From Bryopsis sp. KO-2023 (taxonomy: Eukaryota > Chlorophyta > Ulvophyceae > Bryopsidales > Bryopsidaceae), in assembly GCA_030272585.1 (NCBI GenBank), contig BSYQ01000005.1, positions 3,348,001 through 3,412,000 on the forward strand: a stretch of 64,000 nt of DNA, written 5' to 3'. Below, one piece after another: positions 1 through 11,457 of the stretch. The notes below the pieces were generated by a model. The model saw nothing but the letters and a program-made list of their open reading frames with translations. It did not search any database and had not been told where the DNA came from. Position numbers and translations under genes: made by a program. Position 1 is the stretch's first letter. Each line of letters begins with the position of its first letter.

Positions 1-1128
1 CACTCTGGTCCTGCCTGTGTGCGTGCATCTGGGCCCGCATCTGTTCAAAGTTAGGTTGGGGACCCCTGCCACCACTTCTGAGAGGTTCGTTTCCGAATCC
101 TGATCCAGGCCTTGATCCTGACCCAAGTCCTGACCCCGATCCAAACCCTGATCCAAACCCCGATCCATATCCTGAATCTGGGTACTCTCCATCTTCATAT
201 TCCGCACAGGATCCACGCCCTGGTTGAGGTCGGAACTCCCCAATCAGCTCCACTTCGCTGTCATCGTCTCCCCAGTGTTCCACAGGCTCCACCTTGATGA
301 ATGAGCCAGGTCCTGATGGGGCCGGTTCATACGATGCTGCTGGTGGTGCCATTCCTGACCCTGATCCAACCGGTGGTGCTGCTGCTGGCGCTGAGGATCC
401 TGATCCAGATGGCATGGGTGGTGCTGCTGGTGGTGCTGCTGGTGCTGGTGCTGGTGCTGGTGCTGGTGCTGGTGCTGGTGCTGGTGCTGGTGCTGGTGCT
501 GGTGGTAATGGAATCGAGAAGTCTGCAGCAATCTGATCCGAGATTACTATCATATTCTGGACCTCAACTTCTAGCTGAGCCAGGTTCTGTTCCAGGCAAT
601 ATCCTGTGAGCACTCCTGCTCCATACACAACAACTTGTTACCCTAACAGGAAAAAAACAATAAAACAACCGCAGCATCAGATATTCAACTGATTTAACTC
701 ACCTGTTTTAACCGATATCACCCGATGCGTATCCGAAGCCAGGTTCTGGTAACCCTCTCTCACGATTCCGGGTGGGCCTTGCTCCAGGTACACCAGCAAA
801 CGGTCCACGAGTCTGGGCAGGTACGGGTCGTTGTTCATCGCAGCTTGCAGATAACCGGATCCGAGAGTACTGCAAACCTTCAGGAACGGAACCTACACAA
901 CCAAGCAAACAAGAAATCTGTTTCCGGACAGACACCAACAGCAGCACCAACAGAAACCGCGACAACGATACTTACCCGTTCCAATCCGAAAAACCGACGC
1001 AGGGACCGGACGCAGCCATAGATTCTCTGCCGCGCGTCGGCAGGTTCTTTTCCCACCGCGGGAGGAATCGCGCCACCGAGGCTGTTAAGCTCCCGGGCGT
1101 ACCGAATAGCAGGGAACGCGTCGACCAT
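1..1128 (-). CDS. Unrecognised protein, 5' part of gene (runs off left edge)
   Basis: Three exons on the minus strand fit together in phase: 976-1128 (ATG at 1126-1128, begins MVDAFPAIRY), 703-892, and 1-615 continuing past the window edge. Introns are 83 and 87 bases with GTAAGT and GTGAGT donors and AG acceptors. The first two exons look like a folded alpha-helical domain (LVDRLLVYLEQG region). The third has a short helix (LEQNLAQLEVEVQ), then a Pro-Ala repeat encoded by a hexamer array, an acidic patch, and Gly-Ser-Phe repeats. I do not recognise the family. The low-complexity tail suggests a disordered region of a nuclear or scaffold protein, but that is inference. Support is the splice-phase consistency and uninterrupted coding; the function is unknown. 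Confidence 0.6.
437..503. repeat. Hexanucleotide array (GGTGCT)n
   Basis: About eleven perfect copies of a GGTGCT hexamer. Read on the minus strand it encodes the Pro-Ala repeat of the left-edge gene, so it is a coding microsatellite and likely length-variable. Confidence 0.85.
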
Positions 1129-1379
1129 TTCAGAAACCGAGAGAAAAAAAACAGGACCTGGGGTAAAGGGACCGAAACCGGGACAAAAACAGGGACCGAA
1201 ACAGGGACCGCAATATGCAAACAGAGACAAGTCCAAGCATAACACGAGAAAAGAAGGTGGCCCAAACGCCTCGAGGCTCGACATATATTGGAGGCAGTTT
1301 TGCGCTGGACGTCACATCTGAGTCATCGGTGTGTCAGTGAACACGGGTAGTCGGATCGCAAGTCGGCATCAGACCCACA

Positions 1380-1680
1380 CAACCGATTTTGAATGATGTG
1401 ACCGACATTGCGCCTTTCACACCGATCATGATCGGCACACCCCGATCACTGCACCGATCAAAGAAAACACGCCGACTTTGATCGGCCGACTATTCCGATC
1501 ACAGCCCCACGCCTTGATCGGATCGGGATCGTGATCGGCCGATGACGTTTTGTGATCGGATCGGTCGCCGATCCCGATTAATCGGTCCGATCAAAACACC
1601 GATCACCGATGATCGACGCCGATCATGATCGGTTTTGAAAAAAAAAAAAAAACCGACTTTTTTTGTATCACTCCAAAACA
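1380..1680. mobile_element. GATCGG-dense repeat, possible transposon remnant
   Basis: A stretch dominated by CCGATC and its complement GATCGG in both orientations, with a poly-A run near 1638. The design (one short motif repeated in both directions) is like the subterminal repeats of the hAT-like elements elsewhere in this window. Termini around 1337 and 1670 look weakly inverted (AGTGA..AGTCGG), but I could not find a target-site duplication. No gene is seen here. Confidence 0.35.
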
Positions 1681-1839
1681 CACGTTCGTGAAAACCAGAG
1701 TCCGATCCGACCCCGTTTAGACCTGTTTACAGCAGGCCGATTATTACCTATCATATCCCTAGTATGCCCTGAGGTGCATCTCTCCTGTCCTGTCGTGCTC
1801 TGTTCCTGTTCCTGCCGCCTCCCCCGAATTCCCATGCAC

Positions 1840-2062
1840 CAACATTTGGGGGGGGCCCTCTTCCACCAGCTCTAGCAGGTCTGAACATGTTTGGGGGGGC
1901 CCTCTTCTACCAGCTCTAGCAGGTCTGAACATGTTTGGGGGGGCCCTCTTCTACCAGCTCTAGCAGGTCTGAACATGTTTGGGGGGGGCCCTCTTCCACC
2001 AGCTCCAGCAGGTCTGAACATGTTTGGGGGGGCCCTCTTCCACCAGCTCCAGCAGGTCTGAA
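1840..2062. repeat. Tandem repeat, ~44 bp unit, five copies
   Basis: Five head-to-tail copies of a 44-45 bp unit containing a G7-8 run followed by CCCTCTTC, with the period read from the CATGTTT landmark at 1886, 1930, 1974 and 2019. Copies differ at a few bases (ccagctct/ccagctcc; G7 or G8). Confidence 0.9.
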
Positions 2063-2063
2063 C

Positions 2064-2250
2064 CAGTGTTGTGCGGATAATCCGAATCCCGGATAATAGT
2101 ACCCGGATATCCGGCCGGATATCCGGGATCCGCAATTATCCGTGTCCGTGGATAATAGGTTTCAGATTATCCACTTCTTACCGGGTAATCCAAGTACAAA
2201 TATCCGGGAGCCCGGATAATGCGCGGATCCCGGATATCCTAATAGAGAAA
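2064..2250. repeat. Palindromic CCGGATAT/GGATAAT repeat cluster
   Basis: Dense inverted copies of GGATAATCCG, CCGGATATCCGG and related words. The left side starts CAGTGTTGTGCGGATAA, which resembles hAT-type termini, but I found no clear right terminus or duplication. Probably a fragment of a non-autonomous DNA transposon. Confidence 0.4.
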
Positions 2251-2304
2251 AAAATCTGGTCGAGAATCTATCCCCGCAACTATGGATCAACTGTAAGCGT
2301 AACC

Positions 2305-2603
2305 ACGACTCGCTACTTCTGCATAACTCATTCGCAAATACATTCGCATTGCGCTACACAACAATCTCCCCTCTCGACTCCCGACTCTTGACTCACAAAT
2401 TGGCTTTCCTTTGGCCTTCACACTTCACACACGGCAGCAGTGCGAGCGACAAGTGTCGCAGCAACTGTCTTTGTGAGTTGATGGCGGCTCTTGTAACCGT
2501 AAGCACGACTCGCTACTTCTGCATAACTCATTCGCAAATACAGTCGCATTCCGCTACACAACAATCTCCCCTCTCGACTCCCGACTCTTGACTCACAAAT
2601 TGG
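2305..2603. repeat. 99-bp direct repeat, two copies
   Basis: Copies at 2305-2403 and 2505-2603 begin ACGACTCGCTACTTCT and end CTCACAAATTGG, with only a few mismatches, separated by 101 bp. The second copy overlaps the 3' end of the ORF at 2528-3040. Could be short LTRs or a segmental duplication; neither is proven. Confidence 0.75.
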
Positions 2604-3040
2604 TTTTCCGGCAGCTGCTCAGAGGGTCCCTCAGGTTCAGGTTCATCTGCGGTTGGAAGTGTAGCTTCAGGCAAAATCTCCTGTGCAGGATCAGGTGCTG
2701 GAAGACTTGCAGCTTCGAACGTTCTGCTCAGATCTAGATCAACCTCGTGCATGGTTGCAACCTCCTCTCTGAGCAGGTCCAGATGAGGCAATAGCTGGCG
2801 ATCACGAAGGAGTTCTGCAAAAGACAGAATGTGAATGTGAGGGCAGAGAGAAGAACAACCTAATTTGAACCTGATGCTGGACTGCTCACCTGTTGAAACG
2901 GCTGACTTAGTAGGCGAAGATCTAGGCGGAAAATAGAGGTTAACAGTCTGAGAGTTGCAGTAGTCGCGGACTAGCTGGAATGGGGTAGTTACGTGAAGTT
3001 TCAGAGAGAGGCTGAAACGTAACGAAAGTGTTCGAACCAA
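2528..3040 (-). CDS. Small two-exon hypothetical ORF
   Basis: Minus-strand exons 2890-3040 (5' limit not determined, no ATG seen in frame) and 2528-2814 join in phase over a 75-base intron (donor GTGAGC, acceptor TTTTGCAG). Splicing removes an alternative frame and leaves a helical stretch (ELLRDRQLLPHLDLLREEV) followed by a Pro/Glu-rich tail. The final ~25 codons lie in the 99-bp repeat, so the natural C-terminus may have been replaced by repeat insertion. The layout (helix then Pro-rich tail, intron at the same codon phase) loosely resembles the third exon of the left-edge gene. Function unknown; may be a gene relic. Confidence 0.35.
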   Translation of the reverse strand: MVRTLSLRFSLSLKLHVTTPFQLVRDYCNSQTVNLYFPPRSSPTKSAVSTGEQSSIRFKLGCSSLCPHIHILSFAELLRDRQLLPHLDLLREEVATMHEVDLDLSRTFEAASLPAPDPAQEILPEATLPTADEPEPEGPSEQLPENQFVSQESGVERGDCCVAECDCICE

Positions 3041-3291
3041 GGTTCAGTATATTCAGTGTCAGATCTCAGAGGGGCTGAGAGTTTAAGACGGAGTCGGAAG
3101 TCAGACTGAAAGGAGCTTCAGTCTGGATCTCAGGTTAAGGGTTATCAAAGGTTATCAAGGGTTAGTTGGAGCTCTGGCTAGAAGTGCCGAGCTGAGAGAT
3201 GATAGAGACGTTTTGGAGACAGCTAGTAGATAGCTGTAATTTGTAAGGTTAGGAGATGGGCTGGGAGTTTCTAGAAGCTATGGGCTGAGAG

Positions 3292-3299
3292 TATAAAAG
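3292..3299 (+). promoter_or_regulatory. TATAAAAG box in LTR-like DNA
   Basis: A canonical TATAAAAG lies in a stretch (about 3230-3480) with the look of a solo LTR or Pol II promoter. No ORF of known family follows, and no partner LTR was found. The rest of 3060-3755 shows no recognisable gene. Confidence 0.3.
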
Positions 3300-3867
3300 G
3301 CTGGGAATCGTTGTGAAGAACAAGCTTGTTGAAATATAGATTTCAGTTGTATATATACTCTCGTGTCTCAGAACTGTTTCCGGGAATTGTCGGTCCTCTC
3401 CCAACGTGTGAGAAGAGCGGAATAGGGACGGCTGGAAATATCCAGGCCACAAGAGAGATTCCGTTTCACCTGTAGGCACCATGTAGGGGTATTCCATGTC
3501 CCCCAGGTTGGTGCTCCCCTTCCTGGTCAGTCCTGGAGGTGTCACCTGAATGGAATCGAATATCGGGTCGATGCGCCTTTCGGGGGGTTGCCCGCTCGGT
3601 ACGCTCGCAAGAAAAGTTCGACTTCGCTCCCTGTTCGACTTCACCGCACCGTGCGCCTTTGTATCGTGGTATCTTGTTGTTTTTTCGCCTGCAGTGCTGA
3701 TCGATTGCGCCTGATGTACGTGGAACTGAAAGCACGGCAGTATGTGGTGAGCAGTCATGGGCTGAACAGGACAGGGTTCTGTGCAGGTTCTGTGCACCCT
3801 GTGCAGGTCTGTCCTGTGCAGCGGAATTGCACAGGACAGGATAGGACCGACTGTCTATGCTGTGCAC

Positions 3868-4323
3868 CAGAGATAGGACTTGGGCCAAATTTTTGGTCCG
3901 ACTCCGGTCCGGTCCGGTTACGGTCGGGTTACGGTCACCGTACTACGGCCGTAACTCCGTACCGTAACCGGAGTAATATGTTGTTTTTACGGTACGGAAC
4001 AGGTACGGTATAACTACGGTAGGCCCTAAATCACCGTGAAGTAGCGTGGTTCAGTGCTAAAGCGTTAGGCTGCAGTCAGTAGGGTCGCGGGTTCGAATCC
4101 CCCTGGGTTCCTTTGGAATCGCGGGACCCTGCGGGGGTCACTTTCTACGGTTTACGGCCGTTACGGTCGTTACGGTCCGGTACGGAGCGGTACGGAGTGG
4201 TACGGTGCTACGGTTACGGCCGTAAAAGTACGATTTTCTGACGAAAATTGTACTCCGGTTACGGTCCGGTTACGGTGGTTACGGTCCGGTTACGGTGACC
4301 GTAACCGTAAAGTCCTATCTCTG
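3868..4323 (+). mobile_element. hAT-like non-autonomous element with tRNA-type promoter, copy 1 (456 bp)
   Basis: Perfect 14-bp terminal inverted repeats CAGAGATAGGACTT / AAGTCCTATCTCTG, flanked by an 8-bp direct duplication CTGTGCAC (3860-3867 and 4324-4331). Subterminal regions are packed with TTACGGT/ACCGTAA words in both orientations. CAGAG-type ends plus an 8-bp duplication are diagnostic of the hAT superfamily. No transposase is encoded. The centre holds tRNA-type box A and box B. Compared with copies 2 and 3 it lacks 9 bases (TTGTTACGG) near 4150. Because the host DNA itself is rich in CTGTGCAC, the duplication here is weaker evidence alone than in the other copies. Confidence 0.88.
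4041..4111 (+). promoter_or_regulatory. tRNA-like sequence with Pol III box A and box B (copy 1)
   Basis: Box A-like TGGTTCAGTGC at 4047-4057 and a perfect box B GGTTCGAATCC at 4090-4100, at tRNA-like spacing. The loop CTGCAGT between them could be read as a GCA anticodon loop, but the anticodon and acceptor stems do not pair properly and there is no T-run just after it. So it is a tRNA-derived internal promoter rather than a functional tRNA. Confidence 0.6.
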
Positions 4324-4624
4324 CTGTGCACAGATCGGACCTGTGCTGCACAGGTGAGCAGACCTGCACAGCACAGCACAGAACTGCACAGAACTGCACA
4401 GAATCTGCACAGAACTGCACAGAAACTGCACAGATTTTGCACAGAATCTGCACAGAATCTGCACAGAACTGCACAGAACTGCACAGAAACTGCACAGATT
4501 TTGCACAGACCCTGTCTGTGCTGTGCTGTACAGGTCTGTGCACCTGTGCAGCACAGGTCTGACCCTGTGCACAGAACAGACTGTCTGTTCTGTCCTGTCC
4601 TGTGCACAGGGGTCTCAGCCCATG

Positions 4625-5628
4625 TCTGGTGGTGAGGCTCCGGAACCGGCTCCGAAACCGAACAGATCTGTTCCAGCCCGGGACGGTGGTTGATCGGGAT
4701 GCCGCCGAGGTGGTTTTCCGGCATTTAACGTCGCTGAACACCTATTTTTCTGCTACCGTGTGTGAAGTGTTCAAATCCGGTCCAAGAAAGGTCAAATCCG
4801 GTCTAGTAAAGGCCACCACTAATTTCTGCCGATTCCAACAACTTAATGTGCAAAGTTCATCAAAACTAAAACCCCGATTGATGAAAGAGTGCACACAAAT
4901 CCTAGATATCAAAATCACCAATCGACCCTAGATAGCCCATCAGAAACACCTAATCAATACACATCAAACTTGAAATGTGTTGTGATTATGAAAACGGTGT
5001 CCTGTGAGATGAGGGCATATGTTTATTAAAGGAGAGAGTTGTGCCCCGATGGGGAAAGAAACGGGATCTGTGAATGACTCAGTGTAGAGTCAGGCCTGGT
5101 GGAAGTGTATTGTTACAAGGCTGAGAGGCGGATATGTTTTTTGTGACGTTGTTGTAAAAACATTTTGTGGATAGTCTCCGAGACTACGCATGGGGATATC
5201 CTCCTTGATTTAACTCACATCGAACTTAATCATAACTGCGAATAAAGCTCTGAAATTTTGCCCTCGAAGTCCATATGTGTGGGGTATTGTTTGCAAAATT
5301 GGGAAGTAATGCAATCCTTACTTGGCGTTCAGATATTTAGCTGGCATGCCACAAGATCGAATTACTGTAATCGTTCAATTTGTTTTTATGCTGAGGAATG
5401 TATTGTCGGATGATTGTCCCTTTTCCCTTTCTGAGTTGCGCACACTCTCCAACTTTTATTTCCGAAGGTCTTTCCGCTGAAAAAAAATCTAGATTGACAA
5501 AGCTCCAAGGGGAAAGGGCAAGGCTGTTTTTCCCCTTGGGAATTCTTGAGGCGGAAGGAATGCAAACACTAACTTATGCCAGGTTACATTCTCTGGCGAT
5601 GTGCATTGAATTGGGTGAATCATGTACA
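4625..5628. other. Intergenic, no gene seen
   Basis: Moderately A+T-rich DNA between the nested transposons and the 3' end of the IQCH gene. No coding exon or RNA gene recognised. The last part is probably the IQCH 3' UTR. Confidence 0.5.
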
Positions 5629-8600
5629 TTACAAAGGTTTATTTGCAGTTTGCAATCGCTCCGCCAAATACTTCACAGTCATTCGGATGCCATTGAACGA
5701 TTTCGCATCGCCATCGCCGTCCGTCAGCCCTGAGCTCAGACCCAACTGTTTCCTTACGCCACCTACTTGGCCTGAGATGAAGTCGAGCACATCGCTGAGC
5801 TCATTGAATGCCTCGAAAGGGGACAAACCCACGCACAGCACCCCCAACACACCCGTCGCGAATCCATCAGCCACGTTGAAAGCCGTCCCGATCCGATCCT
5901 GCACACACAGCCGAAAGCTCAGATAAGCTGAAATCAGAAGCAAGTCTTCGCACGAAAAGGTTGCTCGCAGCCCCGTTGAGTCTGGTACTGCCAGATTTGT
6001 TTCGAAGTGCGCGATTTCGAGCTACTTTTGGGTCTTTGTTTCCCACCTGCATGTCGAAGCACATCCCATGCACGCGACAGCAGTGGAAAAATGACGCATA
6101 CTGCAGCTTTTGCAAGAGTGGGTGGGCAAGCCTGTCCAAAGACACATAGAATCGCCTTTGGAGCGTAGATTCGCTCACAGGGCTCTCGCTCTCCTTCACG
6201 AGGCCGTCAATGTATTCTGGATTTCTATCTCTGTCCCCATCCCCATCCCCTCGTTCCACCGCCAGCTCCCTTCTCAGTTTTTCTTCGAACGAAGCCTCAG
6301 ACTCTTCGTCATCGGGTATAAGATACGCTCCTATTTTGGGGTCAAATTCTCCGGCAGTTAAAAAGTCGAAGAGTTGGAAAGACGTGAGGGCTAGCGTTGG
6401 ATAGGGCGAGAGGTTTGTCGCCCACATTTTCAGTTGTCCGTGTTCCTGCAAGACTACAAACGAGATTCCAAGGTGTCCTATTATTCCCAGGTCTCTGGAA
6501 ACCATTCCAATAGCCACGGCAGCATCATACAGCGCCATGTGGGGAACGGAGCATTGTGGGAACGAGTTTCCAACTGGAATGTGGGCTGGACAGAACACCT
6601 GGGGAACACACTACGTATAGTTTCTGATTCTGGTTGTGTGCATAAGCATCGACTGCAGAACTGGTGCTGTCCAAACCTGCTCGTGTGTAGACAACACCCT
6701 CACACTTCCAACGGGCTCAATGAAAATATTCACCGATGGACATCCTGTTGTGGAGGAGGGTATTGCTTCGAGCACAGCCCCTCGAACGCGAATCTGCTTC
6801 ACGAATGCGCGGTAGTTTGGAAAGACATCCTTCCTCACGATGGTCAGTTTTTTGGGCAGGGACTTCGTTAAACATGCTGTCACTTTGTGGATCGCAACAT
6901 CTGCAGCCTCTCCAAGCACGTGAGCGGTCATTGGATCCCCCATGAGCACCATGTACCTTAAAAAAACCAAAGCTCTTAGCGAATAGCAAGGCGATAGAAA
7001 AATAGAGACCGTTCAAAGAACTCCCTCGCAGACGAATCAACCTGTCAAGAGCTCCCTTTGCTGCATCTATTTCGTCTACATTGAAATGCGCGACGCCACG
7101 CCCGCCAACTTCATCATCTATGTTGATGGACCAGCAGCGATGCTTGGGATTCTTGACAAGTGTTTCCGCAACACCCTTTATCAAAAACCCATCGTTGCGC
7201 GGCCGACGACCTCCACCACTGGAGCCTGGCAATCCGTCCGAAACAACGAGGTGGCCCGCCGCATCGATGTTAAAGCTCGTATCTGGGAAAAACACAAGCA
7301 CCAATTTATAGATGGTGAAGAACCTGGACTCCCTGTTGCAACTGTCTCGATGAATTGGGCGACTCTTGATGGAATGGAAAAGAGCTCACTTGGCGTCAAC
7401 GGAGATATCTCCACATCGGCAACTGCGTCGGGGATTGCTTCAAATATCTTCCCTGGAGGTGTGTTAACTCCAGCGCTCTGAAACACTGCCCTGGCCCCTG
7501 ATTTCAACGCCACCGCTTGTCCATAGTGAGGGTGGGACGCCAGCAGCGGGATTTCTAAGGCGACGCTCAAGCTAATGTCTTCATCTCCAACCATGCTCGG
7601 AACGATGTATGCTGGTCTTCCGTGGGTGAAGTTTCGTATCCGATCCAGTGCCCTCGGAGAGCTCAGCAGCTTTCCAGTAAGGGACATTTGGGAAGGGAGT
7701 CGGCATGCATTTTCAGGGTGAATGATACTGCACACAACAAACTCAACCATCTGTAGACGTCGAAGAAAGCGCAAAAATGGGAAAAGTGCGAACCGCAGCA
7801 GACCCGCCACCTGTATCTGTTTGCTGGCTGCTCAACTCCTCCCACTTCGAGCAGTTTTCGCCAGTAGCCTTCGACTTCTGTGTCTACGGCAGCGGCGGCT
7901 ACGTACACCACGTCGACATTTGTATCCGCCACATCACACAGCCTGGCCATTTGAAGGATTTCCTGCTGTTCTGACTTGTGACTGTTCCCCCCAGACACGG
8001 AAGCCACGTGCACGACAACGTGGTGATTTCTTTGAATATCGGGCCAAGTCGCCAGGAGCCTGTCTTGAAGAAGCTGGAACTTATGGTCACGTTCCTCCCT
8101 TGCCCTGTGGAAACACGGATACTGAGGAAGCCAATCAACTGCACCTCTATACTTCCGCTTTTCATTATTTTGTCGTGTTTCTAAAAAGGCACAATTTCAC
8201 CACCGACGTTCTTCACACCTTTGCCCCCGTACTTTCTCATTTTGCTTATTGCAGCATTTCGATATCGATTGAGTCTCCAGGCTTCCTGAATCTCTTTGGC
8301 AGCTGCTCTCATCTTGTCAATTCTGGGGGCGTGCGATCTGGATCGATACCCTCTGTAGTGGGCTTGTATCATCAGAGCAGCCTCCTGCTTGCCATGGATA
8401 CCTTTGAATCGCCTACAGAACGTATGATGTTAGAGCCCGAGGTAAGGAATCTGCTAGGTCAACTTATCATACCAAAGCGTCTCTTCCAGTGTTGCTTCAA
8501 ACGCTGATATGGAAAGATCGATAGAACATCCTTGAAGATAGGCTACCTTCCAGGTTGTTTTAGGATTAGAGCAACTTCTTGTATGTTGCTGATACAAGCA

Positions 8601-10757
8601 AGCAGCTCTTCCATGGGACACGGCTCTCCAGCGACCAGCGTTGCATTTGCAGCCTCCGCAATCGTTTTCCCATCAATCAGGGCGATAGGCACAGCATACT
8701 GGCAGCAGACGCCCTCCAGCTGAAGAAGCAGATCAGCAACGTATGGCCAAATTCTGGTGTACGTCCGGTGGAAAGATAAAAATTCCGGCGTCGAATCCAC
8801 GGTCACACCATGGCGGATCATGATTTGATGCAAACTGTGTGCATCCATAAGCTCCTCATATTCTCTTGGACCTGAATCATTGAGCTCGCGCTTAAATACA
8901 CCTTGAATCATAACTCTCTATCAGCTCCCTCCAAATACATGGCCAGAGAGTTCACCTTTGCGAATCCCTTCTCCACCATGACCTGAAGCGGGATCACCCC
9001 CAATGTGTTGGCTGTTGAGGCCAGTCTTTTCCCCGATCCTCGCTCTGCTTGGCATCACAACAGGCGTCAAGACATCCAGTTTATACGCCATAGCCCCTTG
9101 CGCCGTGACGCTGTCCTCAAGTGCCGATGTTGGCATCCTCTTCTCAAAACGCTGTTCGAAGGGATGCATGTATGCTCGCAACGTGCGAACTACCCATGAC
9201 CCGCCGGATATGGTGCTGCCGATGTCGACGTAGTGAGGAAGGAGGCCTCGATTGACGAGATGCAATATTCCTTTGTGAATTTCCATGCTGGAAATATCGG
9301 TGGGGGCCGTTTCGAACGGGTCATCTCTGATAAACCTGGGGAGGATGACGGACGGGGGCACTGGCAGCCCTTTGACGACGGAGCAAAACGGGTTGGGGTC
9401 GACAGGGCTGGATCTGGCACGATCGTCTCCCTCGAGGGGCGTGGGGATTCCATACCGTTCCTGAAGAAAAAAGATGCGATGGTTAATTGCACTTAAGCTT
9501 TCAGTGGTCCATAGTCAGACGGACGTTCGGCTGGTACGTTCGACTCGCTCATACCCAACCTTCTGGCGTTGGAAACCTCATATACCTTCAGGTACTCACG
9601 TGCAGCTTTGGACGTCGGGTTTTCAATGCAACGCGAGCCGAACTTCTCTCTCCCAGCGTCCAATCCCATTGCCGCCTGTTTTCTATGTTTTGCCACCCAT
9701 GGGGCAGGAGTGTTTGAGAACCGCGTTCTTGGAATTTTTGGCGGCGGTCTCATTTTCACGTTCGCATCTTCGTTTTCCAATTCCAAGTTGAAAGTTTCCT
9801 GTATGTACAGGAAACTCTTGTCTATGCATAAGAGCAAGCAGAATTCGTGGGTGAAACCGTGGCGCACATTCAAAAACGATGTCTCGCTGAAACGAGAAGC
9901 CACTACCTTCATTTTTTGCGCAAGGCCATCTTCTGCTCTTCGAAGGGCCACCTCGACATCAGCAACCGAGGTCCATTCGTTCAAGGAGGCGCGCACATTT
10001 CTGATTTCTGATATCGCCTGCACCCCACAATACTGTTTGTGTCCAGCTTCTTCCACCCATTTATGCACACCCCAGGCAACTGTTCGATCGACGCTACCCT
10101 GCATTGTTTAGTTTGCGTGTGGGATCAACTTGTTTCTACCTCATCGAGCACGAGTTTTGTCTCCCCCTTGCCCTCGGCCAAATCGCCCATTTTGACTTTG
10201 AGTTGCTCAACACCGTCTCTTTCGCGGAGAATTGGGCTTATTCTACCACCACCAAATCTTTTCTCGACGGTTGGAGCTCCCGCAATGGTTTGTTTTTCTG
10301 TTGCGCGGAATGTTGAAATCCGCCCACCAGAAAACGATGAACCGTCGGGCCTTTCATGCCGGCCCGCAGTCATTTTCGACACACCCGTAGAACTCACGTG
10401 ATTGCTGACGTGTCCGCACAAAACCTACCTTCTCCAAACCAGCAAACTCGTTGCCAACAACAGCAATCACCTTGCCAGAAACCTCTTCCACTTTTGAAGT
10501 TGGTTCGTGTTGTGTTTTTTTTTCTCTGTTGCACCTCTAGAGCTGCATTTTCGTAACGATGTTTGCTCTGCAATCGAGTGCTGCGTTGGAAATGGGGTTC
10601 ATGAGGTCACCCCCTCGTTCCCGTCCCGCCTTTTCAAAGACAAGGGCATCCGCAGGTGGGATCACCGAATAACTGCTGTCGCTCTCCCGCGAGGCAATTT
10701 CTTGAAAGATAGCGCGACGCTCCGTAGAATTGCGCTCGAAGGCAAATCGGAAGTTTT
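5629..10757 (-). CDS. IQCH: IQCH-like protein (IQ motif protein H), multi-exon
   Basis: A long minus-strand gene ending with TAA at 5629-5631. Recognisable blocks, N to C: an IQ motif (IQAHYRGYRSR, near 8370), followed by the conserved IQCH core (HVVVHVASVSG, ARLCDVADTNVDVVYV, 7850-8130), the block AYIVPSMVGDEDISLSVALE (7560-7620), FIEPVGSVRVLS (about 6700), and MVSRDLGIIGHLGISFVVLQ to MWATNLSPY (6400-6510). These match the C-terminal ATP-grasp-like half of IQCH in the known order. Exons are short. The N-terminal part (exons near 10430-10510 and 10563-10757) reads as coding, but the link between them is uncertain because one junction leaves an in-frame TAG, and I did not find the start codon. 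IQCH is found in organisms with motile flagella and in animals acts in sperm; here a role in the flagellum, possibly calmodulin binding, is inferred. Confidence 0.82.
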
Positions 10758-11457
10758 CTTAAAAAGTTATGCAGTAGGTTTCTTGGACAGTGTGTGCATC
10801 GTCTGGTTCAGTGCCTGTTGGGGTTAATCCCCAGGGATGTTGCTTGTACTTTGTTTGAGGGAAGTTTGACTTTGGTAGCAGGAGCTATTTTTTCCTTTGT
10901 CTGCAACCTTTTGTTGTTGAAAGCGAGGTCAAATTCTTCTTTTAGCCTTTTTTTTCGGTTCGAATGGATCTTTTTACATTTGAATATTCCATCAAGTGTT
11001 CTGCTACTGTTGAAGATTATTCAGTAACATTATGAGAGGGGTGGGAATTATTTAATTATTAATTAAATCGTGAGGGAGGAACTAAAGTGGAAAAAAAATG
11101 AATCCATCCTATAAAAAGAAAACAAGCATTGCATTTTTTGGAAGGGGGGGGGGGGGGGTTAGGTCACCAGAGGAATTTTCTTGTGCATATTTTTTTTTTC
11201 TGTATTGAATTTCATCGAGTCTGAAAACCCCCATCTGTTAGATACAAAAAATGTTCCCCCCCCCCCCCCACACACACACACTGCTGAAACAACGATAAAC
11301 CAATTTCTCCATTACTTGAATAGGGTTTTGTGAATATCGTACAATAGAGGGATTTTCTGGGGTGTCAGCGATTTTGAATTTCCACATGAAGGACTGGACA
11401 AACAGGCTAATGTGTGATTTTTTTCCCCCTGCTCAATTTTTTTTTCTTCTTTTTCAG

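Larger units (their letters stand above)
3756..4624. mobile_element. CTGTGCA-repeat element, host of hAT copy 1
   Basis: Bounded by perfect 10-bp inverted ends CATGGGCTGA (3756-3765) and TCAGCCCATG (4615-4624). Both arms are filled with CTGTGCA/TGCACAG words; the right arm (4324-4600) has about 20 tandem CTGCACAGA-like copies. The centre is interrupted at 3868-4323 by the hAT-like element. No coding capacity: the long frames crossing it are low-complexity by-products. Likely a second non-autonomous DNA transposon family; target duplication not clear. Confidence 0.55.

Noticed and set aside
4290-4741. Several overlapping ORFs on both strands with Cys/Ala/Gln-rich proteins
   Set aside because: They are translations of the CTGTGCA repeat array of the nested transposon, open in many frames only because the repeat lacks stops.
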